Positions 1 to 5,448 of a DNA stretch of 5,463 nucleotides are shown here, piece after piece. Each line of letters starts with the position of its first letter. Within the stretch, counting starts at the first letter, position 1. This DNA is from Marinilabilia sp. UBA5340 (GTDB lineage Bacteria; Bacteroidota; Bacteroidia; Bacteroidales; Marinilabiliaceae): assembly GCA_002411085.1 (NCBI GenBank), contig DHQK01000265.1, positions 1 through 5,463 of the forward strand. Direction: 5' to 3'. The translations under genes and the position numbers were made by a program. The notes beneath the pieces were generated by a model. That model was not told the DNA's origin. It did no database searches and saw only the letters and a list, made by a program, of their open reading frames with translations.

Positions 1-179
1 TATAAAGTCCAACTTCTGCGTTATTGCTCAAAATCTAAATCCTCATCCCGATTGTGCTTTTTGTTGGTTTTTTGTTCAAAAAACCTTACAAAAGCTACTT
101 CGGGACTGCGGTTTAGATTTCTCACACGCCTTGAATTTGAACTTTCTATTTCAAACACATGAAAAACGCATACTTTATA
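1..179. repeat. Nested imperfect inverted repeat (foldback or MITE-like element)
   Basis: This gene-free stretch folds back on itself through several paired blocks that nest in order. TATAAAGT (1-8) pairs with ACTTTATA (172-179). TGCGTTATT (17-25) pairs with 162-170 with one mismatch. AAATCTAAA (31-39) pairs with TTTAGATTT (112-120), and the adjoining CC (41-42) with GG (110-111). TCCCG (46-50) pairs with CGGGA (101-105). GCTTTTTG (56-63) pairs with CAAAAGC (89-95) with one bulged T. GGTTTTTTG (66-74) pairs with CAAAAAACC (77-85) around a 2-nt turn. The right arm also holds a small hairpin of its own (136-141 with 150-155). No coding frame is evident. The symmetry is seen directly. Whether it is a miniature transposable element, a structured leader RNA of the following operon, or the terminator/attenuator of an upstream gene is inference. 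The left end may continue beyond the window. Confidence 0.6.
66..85. repeat. Perfect 9-bp inverted repeat at the core of the foldback
   Basis: GGTTTTTTG (66-74) and CAAAAAACC (77-85) are exact reverse complements separated by two bases. This is the tightest hairpin in the window. In RNA it would form an A/U-rich stem whose loop opens to at least four bases. It is not followed by a simple U-tract, so it does not look like an ordinary intrinsic terminator. It is more simply read as the tip of the larger foldback around it. Confidence 0.7.
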
Positions 180-197
180 GACAGTCACTACTTCGGG
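95..197. repeat. 10-bp direct repeat CTACTTCGGG (95-104 and 188-197)
   Basis: The same ten bases occur at 95-104, inside the right arm of the foldback, and at 188-197, just outside it and about 40 bp before the first gene. The sequence around the two copies differs. The repeat could be an operator half-site pair, a trace of local duplication, or chance. No regulator is known to match it from the sequence alone. Confidence 0.4.
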
Positions 198-236
198 TTT
201 TAATAATCAATCTACTAAACACAAAATATCGGAACA

Positions 237-1271
237 ATGAGTAAAAGAGTTGTCACTTTCGGAGAAATAATGCTGAGGCTTTCCACACCCGGCTACCAAA
301 GATTTTCACAAGCGACATCATTTGATGTAAACTACGGGGGAGGCGAAGCCAATGTAGCAGTTTCAATCGCCAATTATGGGTTGGATTCCAGATTCATCAC
401 CCGTCTTCCGAACAATGACATTGGACGTGCCTGCAAAATGGATCTTGATAAATATGGTGTTGACACAGGTCATATCCAATATGGCGGTGAGCGTCTCGGA
501 ATATATTTTCTGGAAACAGGAGCTGTAGCACGTGCCAGCAAAGTTGTATATGACAGAGCACACTCCTCCTTTTCATCAGTACAACCGGGAGCATTCGACT
601 GGGATGAGATTTTTGAGGGTGCAGACTGGTTTCACTGGACAGGCATCACTCCTGCCGTTTCTCAGGAAGCTGCTGACGTGTGTCTGGAAGCCATCAAAGC
701 CGCCAATGCAAAAGGGGTAACCGTATCCTGCGATTTAAACTATCGCAAAAACCTTTGGAAATACGGCAAAAAAGCCGGAGATGTAATGCCGGAACTGGTA
801 GCAGGATGTGATGTGGTGCTGGGCAATGAGGAAGATGCCGAGATGGTATTGGGGATCAAGCCTGAAGGAGTAGATATAACCGGCGGCCATGTGGAAGCAG
901 AAGCTTACAGAAGTGTATCTCAACAAATTATGAAGCAGTATCCCCGGGTAAAAAAAGTAATTACAACATTAAGAGGTTCTGTGAGTGCCAATCACAACAG
1001 TTGGTCAGGAGTTCTTTACGATGGTAAAAATCTTTACACTGCACCCACTTATCAAATTACACACATTGTGGATCGTGTTGGTGGTGGAGATTCATTCATG
1101 GGTGGACTGATCTATGGCTTACTTACCTATGACAACGACGAAAAAGCACTACAGTTTGGCACTGCGGCATCCTGCCTGAAACACACCATTCCCGGTGATT
1201 TCAATCAGGTAACCGTGGAGGAGGTTGAGAAACTGATGGGAGGCGATGCTTCCGGCCGGGTTTCGAGATAG
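237..1271 (+). CDS. kdgK: 2-keto-3-deoxygluconate kinase (PfkB/ribokinase family)
   Basis: This is a probable cytoplasmic kinase that phosphorylates 2-keto-3-deoxy-D-gluconate (KDG) with ATP to KDPG, the step before aldol cleavage in hexuronate and Entner-Doudoroff-type catabolism. Its 344 aa fit a full-length PfkB sugar kinase. The N-terminal sugar-binding segment has GGGEAN (34-39). Residues expected to contact KDG in characterised KDG kinases are present: G34/G35, Y90 (in GIY), Y105 and R107 (in YDRA), and R170 (in CDLNYRKNLW). The C-terminal PfkB signature is DRVGGGDSF (279-287), with D285 as the catalytic base and GGG in place of the textbook GAG, a form common in KDG kinases. The ATG at 237 has no Shine-Dalgarno sequence but lies in an A-rich context, and the protein begins directly at the first beta strand. 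It is the first gene of the array, and the aldolase for its product follows. Confidence 0.88.
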   Translation: MSKRVVTFGEIMLRLSTPGYQRFSQATSFDVNYGGGEANVAVSIANYGLDSRFITRLPNNDIGRACKMDLDKYGVDTGHIQYGGERLGIYFLETGAVARASKVVYDRAHSSFSSVQPGAFDWDEIFEGADWFHWTGITPAVSQEAADVCLEAIKAANAKGVTVSCDLNYRKNLWKYGKKAGDVMPELVAGCDVVLGNEEDAEMVLGIKPEGVDITGGHVEAEAYRSVSQQIMKQYPRVKKVITTLRGSVSANHNSWSGVLYDGKNLYTAPTYQITHIVDRVGGGDSFMGGLIYGLLTYDNDEKALQFGTAASCLKHTIPGDFNQVTVEEVEKLMGGDASGRVSR

Positions 1272-1312
1272 AGACTGGAGGTTGGAGGTTAGAAATTAGA
1301 GGCTGGAGATTA
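1265..1312. repeat. Period-7 tandem repeat, consensus GAGRYTR, overlapping the kdgK stop codon
   Basis: Six back-to-back heptamers can be read from 1271 to 1312. Units include GAGACTG (1271-1277), GAGGTTG (1278-1284) and GAGATTA (1306-1312), and five of the six start with GAG. A shortened unit GAGATA (1265-1270) precedes them, so the array includes the TAG stop of the kinase. Variation between units is almost all purine-for-purine or pyrimidine-for-pyrimidine at positions 4, 5 and 7, plus one G-to-A change at position 3 of the fourth unit. After 1312 the pattern dissolves into TATAATT. The function is unknown. It could be a slipped-strand microsatellite or a family of dispersed intergenic repeats. 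Confidence 0.65.
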
Positions 1313-1443
1313 TATAATTGGTATGCTGAAGTCTCTCTATAGTTAACCATGAATTCATCTCAGAAACGAACAGTTGAATTGAACAGTATCTTTTTGAGGA
1401 TAAAAATGTAACAAGTTTTTTTCAATAATTACAATTACCAAAA
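1313..1443. other. Intergenic spacer between kdgK and the aldolase gene, no clear element
   Basis: This AT-rich spacer could hold a promoter for the downstream genes, because it is far longer than the 2-42 bp gaps that separate most of the later genes. The best partial match to the Bacteroidota -7 element (TAnnTTTG) is TATCTTTT at 1387-1394, but no TTTG-type -33 element lies at the right distance, so no promoter is called. The stretch before the aldolase start (1430-1443) is A-rich and has no Shine-Dalgarno sequence. A 20-codon open frame from 1349 has no supporting feature. Confidence 0.4.
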
Positions 1444-2118
1444 ATGGCAAAATATACAAGGATAGAAGTATTCCAGAAGATGCAGGAAACAGGCGTGGTT
1501 CCTGTGTTTTATTATGCAGACATTGAAGTAGCAAAAAATGTACTGAAAGCCTGTTATGATGGAGGTATCAGGACATTTGAATGGGTCAACAGGGGCGACT
1601 TTGCCCATGAAATCTTCAGTGAATTGAACAAGTATGCCCTCAAAGAGCTGCCCGGAATGATTCTGGGGGCCGGCTCAGTGGTGGAGGAAGGCACCGCGTC
1701 AATATACATTCAGGCCGGAGCCAATTTTATTGTATCTCCCCTTCTGAATGAAAATATGGCTCGCATTTGCAACCGCCGAAAAGTCATGTGGGCCCCCGGT
1801 TGCGGATCTGTTTCAGAGATTGGCAAAGCAGAAGAGCTGGGAGCCGAACTGGTGAAAATATTCCCTGCCTCAGAAGTTGGCGGCCCTTCCTTCGTAAAAG
1901 GCGTAAAAGGCCCCTGTCCCTGGACCAACATTATGCCCACAGGAGGAGTGGATACCTCTAAAGACAACCTTCAAAAATGGTTTGATGCAGGTGTTACCTG
2001 TGTAGGAATGGGATCTAAACTATTCCCCAAATCTATCATTGAAAATGGAGATTTTGCAACATTGACTGCCAAGGTCACTGAATTAATCAATACCATTAAT
2101 GAAATAAAAACAGCTTAA
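1444..2118 (+). CDS. eda: KDPG aldolase (2-dehydro-3-deoxyphosphogluconate / 4-hydroxy-2-oxoglutarate aldolase)
   Basis: This class I aldolase should split KDPG into pyruvate and glyceraldehyde-3-phosphate in the cytoplasm, finishing the pathway begun by the kinase upstream. It may also act on 4-hydroxy-2-oxoglutarate, as Eda enzymes often do. The protein is 224 aa, slightly longer than E. coli Eda, and is a single TIM barrel. The Schiff-base lysine is K138 in VKIFPA (137-142). The general acid/base glutamate is E46 in FEWVNR (45-50), with R50 matching the conserved arginine. Other family landmarks are GAGSVV (75-80), SP (98-99), GG followed by FVKGVKGP (150-157) and the phosphate-binding PTGGV (165-169). 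Two local differences from E. coli are WVN in place of the usual TLR-type strand residues and S78 where GAGT is usual. The stop codon is 2 bp before the next ATG, which implies translational coupling with the SDR. Confidence 0.93.
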   Translation: MAKYTRIEVFQKMQETGVVPVFYYADIEVAKNVLKACYDGGIRTFEWVNRGDFAHEIFSELNKYALKELPGMILGAGSVVEEGTASIYIQAGANFIVSPLLNENMARICNRRKVMWAPGCGSVSEIGKAEELGAELVKIFPASEVGGPSFVKGVKGPCPWTNIMPTGGVDTSKDNLQKWFDAGVTCVGMGSKLFPKSIIENGDFATLTAKVTELINTINEIKTA

Positions 2119-2120
2119 TT

Positions 2121-2975
2121 ATGGACACACCAATCAAAGAACTCAATATTGAGGGCAAAGTAGCCGTGGTCACCGGTGGTGGTGGCGTCATTTGCTCAGT
2201 CATGGCCAAAGCTCTGGCCATGAAAGGGGTGAAAACCGCAATTTTAGATCGCGACAAAGAAACGGCGGACAAAGTCGCCGCGGAAATAAAACAAGCTTAC
2301 GGCACAGAAAGTATCGGTTTCGCTGCCGACGTACTAAATAAAAGTTTACTGGAAGCTGCAAAAAAAGAGATCAATGAAAAACTGGGAGAAATAGACTTCC
2401 TGATTAATGGTGCCGGAGGAAATGCTGCCACCGCAACTTCCAAGGTGGAAAAAATTGAAAAATCAGACCTCAATAACCTTGAGGACACCTTCTTCGGACT
2501 TGAATTGGACGGTTTCGACAAGACTTTTGCCCTCAATTTTCAAGGTACCCTGCTGCCATCTATGGTCTTTGCCACCGATATGGTTAAGAAAGGTAAAGGG
2601 GGAATTGTCAATATTTCATCCATGAATTCTTATCGTCCGCTGACCAGGATTCCTGCTTATTCGGCTTCCAAAGCAGCCATCAACAACTTTACTCAGTGGT
2701 TGGCCGTACATTTTGCAAAAACCGGAGTTCGTGTCAACGCCATTGCACCAGGTTTCTTGCTTACCAATCAAAACCGCTTTCTTCTGGTGGATGAGAAAAC
2801 AGGAGAATCCACTCCCAGGGGACAAAAAATCATGAACGGAACTCCCATGGAACGCTATGGAACTCCTGAGGAACTCACAGGAGCCCTTACCTTCCTTTTG
2901 TCCGACTGGTCAGAATTTATCACCGGCATTGTAATTCCGGTAGATGGCGGATTCAGTGCATACAGCGGGGTTTAA
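2121..2975 (+). CDS. uxuB: SDR-family D-mannonate oxidoreductase / fructuronate reductase (UxuB-like)
   Basis: This is a probable cytoplasmic NAD(H)-dependent reductase interconverting D-fructuronate and D-mannonate, the step before mannonate dehydration to KDG. Its 284 aa make a classical SDR Rossmann fold. The cofactor loop is TGGGGVIC (18-25), which departs from TGxxxGxG by having V23 and C25 where glycines are usual. D43 at the end of strand 2 favours NAD over NADP. NGAG (96-99) matches the NNAG motif. The catalytic tetrad is N139, S167, Y180 and K184 (YSASK), with the normal 13-residue Ser-Tyr spacing. SSMNSYRPLTRIPAYSASK-like context, the NQNRFLL segment (216-222), the TPRG segment (231-234) and the C-terminal VDGGFSAYSGV recall the SDR-type UxuB family (B. 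subtilis YjmF type), which is unrelated to the long-chain UxuB of E. coli. The UxuB assignment is from family resemblance. A reductase for another keto-uronate, such as the 4-deoxy-uronate from alginate or pectin, is the main alternative. Confidence 0.75.
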   Translation: MDTPIKELNIEGKVAVVTGGGGVICSVMAKALAMKGVKTAILDRDKETADKVAAEIKQAYGTESIGFAADVLNKSLLEAAKKEINEKLGEIDFLINGAGGNAATATSKVEKIEKSDLNNLEDTFFGLELDGFDKTFALNFQGTLLPSMVFATDMVKKGKGGIVNISSMNSYRPLTRIPAYSASKAAINNFTQWLAVHFAKTGVRVNAIAPGFLLTNQNRFLLVDEKTGESTPRGQKIMNGTPMERYGTPEELTGALTFLLSDWSEFITGIVIPVDGGFSAYSGV

Positions 2976-3024
2976 CGAATTCCAATAACAAGAATCGGCA
3001 GGATCATTATTCTTCATTTGAACA

Positions 3025-3038
3025 TTTTGAATTCAAAA
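3025..3038. repeat. 14-bp perfect palindrome TTTTGAATTCAAAA
   Basis: The sequence is its own reverse complement over 14 bases and ends 12 bp before the ATG of the second kinase. It falls inside the reading frame only if the TTG at 3018 were used as the start. It could be a protein-binding site between two genes of the operon, but in AT-rich DNA such a palindrome can also arise by chance. Confidence 0.35.
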
Positions 3039-3050
3039 AAATCAGAAAAG

Positions 3051-4130
3051 ATGAATCTACAACTCAAAGATAAATATAAATATTCCATGGTAGTGCCCAC
3101 CAGTATGGGGCTACGGATTACACCTGAGAACGGACAACCTGTACATTGCAGTGACACCTTTAAGATGCAGGCTACAAGTGCCGAGACCAATGTAGCCAGT
3201 ATATCGTCCTATCTGGGACTGCCGGTAAAAGTGCTCACCACTTTTGTGAAAGGCAGTCCGTTGGCCCAATTCATCAAAAGTAACCTGCGCAACAGACACA
3301 TGGATTTTGAAGGGCCGGAAGTAGAACAGGGAAATCCCTGGGGATATCGGCACCAGTTCAATATTGCAGACAGTGGCTATGGAGGCCGTGGCCCAAGGGT
3401 GCACAACGACCGCGCCGGAGAGGTGGGACAAACACTCAACGCAAAGGATTTTGATCTTGAGAGAATTTTCGGAGCGGAAGGTGTACAAATCGTTCATCTC
3501 TCGGGATTAATTGCTGCCCTTTCACCCGAGACCAGCAATTTCTGCCTTGAAGTAGCACGATCAGCCAAAAAACACGGCACCTTAATCTCCTTTGACCTCA
3601 ATTACCGGGCTTCCTTTTGGGAAGGACGGGAACAAGAACTTCATGACACATTTACTGAAATCGCTTCGGTGGCGGATGTGCTGATCGGAAACGAGGAGGA
3701 CTTCCAGTTGTGTTTAGGAATTGAAGGACCCGAGGCAGGTGGGCAAGCCATCTCCGATAAAATTGACAGTTTCAAAGAGATGATTATGCGCGTGAAAAAA
3801 AACTTCCCCAACGCCTCCGTTTTTGCCACCACCTTGCGAGAAGTCGTGAGTGCCAATGAACACCTTTGGGGAGCCATCATGCTGGAAGGGGATAACTGGC
3901 AGGTAATTGAACCCCGCCCCATCCGCGTAATCGACCGAATTGGGGGAGGCGATGGTTTTGTGGGTGGATTACTTTATGGAATTCTTAAGGAGTGGGCTCC
4001 TGAAAAATGGATACAATTCGGATGGGCTACAGGAGCTTTGGCCACCACATTCCTTACAGACTACGCCCAACCAGCCGATGAGGATATGGTATGGAGTCTT
4101 TGGAGTGGAAATGCCAGGGTAAAAAGATAA
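3051..4130 (+). CDS. Divergent PfkB-family sugar (acid) kinase, paralogue of the first kinase
   Basis: This ATP-dependent sugar or sugar-acid kinase is of uncertain substrate. The frame is open from a TTG at 3018, but the ATG at 3051 is preferred. It is a standard start behind an A-rich leader, and the 11 extra residues from TTG are low-complexity (rich in N, S and K). That gives 359 aa. The catalytic half is intact: FDLNYRASFW (181-190), LIGNEED (211-217), TTLREVVSAN (260-269) and the PfkB signature DRIGGGDGF (295-303) with base D301. It resembles the first kinase in these segments. The sugar-binding half differs. GGGEAN is replaced by TSAETN (42-47), GIY by GYR (98-100) and YDRA by NDRA (119-122), though R121 and R186 remain. 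It could act on a KDG stereoisomer such as 2-keto-3-deoxygalactonate or on another aldonate or ketose. It lies between the SDR and the LarA-like gene with short gaps on both sides. Confidence 0.8.
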   Translation: MNLQLKDKYKYSMVVPTSMGLRITPENGQPVHCSDTFKMQATSAETNVASISSYLGLPVKVLTTFVKGSPLAQFIKSNLRNRHMDFEGPEVEQGNPWGYRHQFNIADSGYGGRGPRVHNDRAGEVGQTLNAKDFDLERIFGAEGVQIVHLSGLIAALSPETSNFCLEVARSAKKHGTLISFDLNYRASFWEGREQELHDTFTEIASVADVLIGNEEDFQLCLGIEGPEAGGQAISDKIDSFKEMIMRVKKNFPNASVFATTLREVVSANEHLWGAIMLEGDNWQVIEPRPIRVIDRIGGGDGFVGGLLYGILKEWAPEKWIQFGWATGALATTFLTDYAQPADEDMVWSLWSGNARVKR

Positions 4131-4172
4131 TTGGATTATATATCCCTGTCTGACTCATAAAAAATAAACGCT

Positions 4173-5447
4173 ATGATATACTTTCAACGCGGATCAGAAG
4201 ATACTGCATTAAGTCCGCAAGATTTAAAAGATGCTCTTTTTGCTGCGCTGGACAAAATCGGGTCCCGCCAAAGGGTGCTTGTTGTTCCCCCCGACTACAC
4301 GAGATATCACTCCAAAGCCGGTGAACTTACAACTTATGCATATAACTTCTATAAGGAAAAACTGACAGATATCCTGCCCGCCTTAGGAACGCATAGTCCT
4401 ATGACCGATGAGCAAATCGGTCACATGTTTCCGGGGGTTCCCAAAGAGTTGTTCAGAATACACGACTGGCGAAATGACATTGTAACGCTTGGGGTTGTTC
4501 CCGGAAGTTACATATCGGAAATCACCGACGGAAGAATTGACTATGACTGGCCGGCCCAGGTAAATAAATTATTAAACGAAGGCAAACACGACCTCATTCT
4601 TTCCATAGGACAGGTCGTTCCTCACGAAGTGATTGGCATGGCCAATTACAACAAAAACATATTTGTGGGAACAGGGGGATCCGAAGGCATCAACAAAAGC
4701 CATTTTATTGGTGCAGCTTACGGAATGGAAAGAATCATGGGACGCGCCAACAACCCTGTAAGACGGGTATTAAACTATGCATCCGAACAATTTGCCGCTC
4801 ATCTGCCCATCATCTACGTACAAACGGTCATCGGACGAGATGAGGAAGGCAATCTCGTACCACGGGGCATTTTCATTGGCGACGATGAGGAAGTTTTCGA
4901 GTTGGCTGCTGATTTATCCATTAAGGTCAATTTTCAAATGGTCGATGAGCCATTAAAAAAAGTGGTGGTTTATCTTGATCCTTCAGAGTTTAAAAGTACC
5001 TGGCTGGGCAATAAAAGCATCTATCGTACCCGAATGGCCCTTGCCGATGGAGGCGAATTGATTGTGCTGGCACCCGGACTTAAGGAGTTTGGGGAAGACA
5101 AAACCATTGATCAGCTAATCAGGAAATATGGTTATTTTGGCACACCTGCCACCCTCAAAGCAACCGAAGAAAATCTGGAGCTGAGAGATAATCTGGGTGC
5201 TGCAGCACACTTGATTCACGGCAGTTCTGAAGATCGTTTTTCCATCACCTATTGTCCGGGACATCTGTCCAAAGAAGAAATTGAATCCGTCAATTTCAAA
5301 TATGCCAATCTGAAGGAAATGACTCAAAAGTATAACCCAGAAAAGCTGAAAGACGGAAAAAACATCATGCCTGACGGAGAGGAGATATTTTACATCTCCA
5401 ATCCGGCGGTTGGACTGTGGGCCCATAAGGACAGGTTTACGGATTAA
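4173..5447 (+). CDS. LarA/DUF2088-family nickel-pincer racemase or epimerase, predicted sugar-acid C2-epimerase
   Basis: This is a homologue of the nickel-dependent lactate racemase LarA, an enzyme that moves a hydride at the carbon bearing the 2-hydroxyl using a lysine-tethered Ni-pincer nucleotide. The 424 aa fit the family. DYTR (41-44) matches the cofactor-binding D72/R75 pair of the L. plantarum enzyme. H74 in LGTHSPMT (71-78) matches H108. H151 in PH (150-151), K161 and H177 lie at offsets of 0, +10 and +26, exactly the H174, K184 and H200 spacing, so K161 is the likely cofactor-anchoring lysine. The usual YQAxKA substrate-side motif appears as YRTRMA (284-289), which argues against plain lactate. 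Members of this superfamily include D-gluconate 2-epimerases, and the neighbours are KDG kinase, KDPG aldolase and a mannonate-type SDR. I therefore infer an aldonate epimerase, for example gluconate/mannonate. No LarB, LarC or LarE cofactor genes are visible here. The ATG at 4173 follows an A-rich leader with no Shine-Dalgarno sequence. Confidence 0.8.
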   Translation: MIYFQRGSEDTALSPQDLKDALFAALDKIGSRQRVLVVPPDYTRYHSKAGELTTYAYNFYKEKLTDILPALGTHSPMTDEQIGHMFPGVPKELFRIHDWRNDIVTLGVVPGSYISEITDGRIDYDWPAQVNKLLNEGKHDLILSIGQVVPHEVIGMANYNKNIFVGTGGSEGINKSHFIGAAYGMERIMGRANNPVRRVLNYASEQFAAHLPIIYVQTVIGRDEEGNLVPRGIFIGDDEEVFELAADLSIKVNFQMVDEPLKKVVVYLDPSEFKSTWLGNKSIYRTRMALADGGELIVLAPGLKEFGEDKTIDQLIRKYGYFGTPATLKATEENLELRDNLGAAAHLIHGSSEDRFSITYCPGHLSKEEIESVNFKYANLKEMTQKYNPEKLKDGKNIMPDGEEIFYISNPAVGLWAHKDRFTD

Positions 5448-5448
5448 A

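Noticed and set aside
171..178. TACTTTAT as a -7 promoter element for kdgK
   Set aside because: It matches TAnnTTTG only partly, has no convincing -33 partner, and the bases are already explained by the outer arm of the inverted repeat.
1265..1312. CRISPR-like array
   Set aside because: The repeat unit is seven bases with no spacers; it is a simple tandem repeat.
1387..1394. TATCTTTT as a Bacteroidota -7 promoter element before eda
   Set aside because: The final G of TAnnTTTG is missing and no TTTG-like -33 element lies 19-21 bp upstream; the nearest TTG (1374-1376) is too close.
1349..1411. Small open frame of 20 codons between kdgK and eda
   Set aside because: It has no start-site support and no recognisable motif, and this length is expected by chance in a 172-bp gap.
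1710..1967. 85-codon minus-strand frame opposite the KDPG aldolase
   Set aside because: It spans the conserved aldolase active-site region in antisense; its translation is low-complexity and rich in Ser and Pro.
3018..3050. Upstream TTG start for the second kinase, adding 11 residues
   Set aside because: The extension is low-complexity and overlaps a palindrome, whereas the ATG at 3051 has an A-rich leader and places the first beta strand normally.
3111..3497. 128-codon open frame on the minus strand inside the second kinase gene
   Set aside because: It lies wholly opposite a well-supported PfkB kinase, shows no recognisable domain, and is the kind of antisense frame that codon bias produces.
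5115..5426. 103-codon minus-strand open frame opposite the LarA-like gene
   Set aside because: It is fully covered by a conserved gene on the other strand and its translation resembles no family I recognise.
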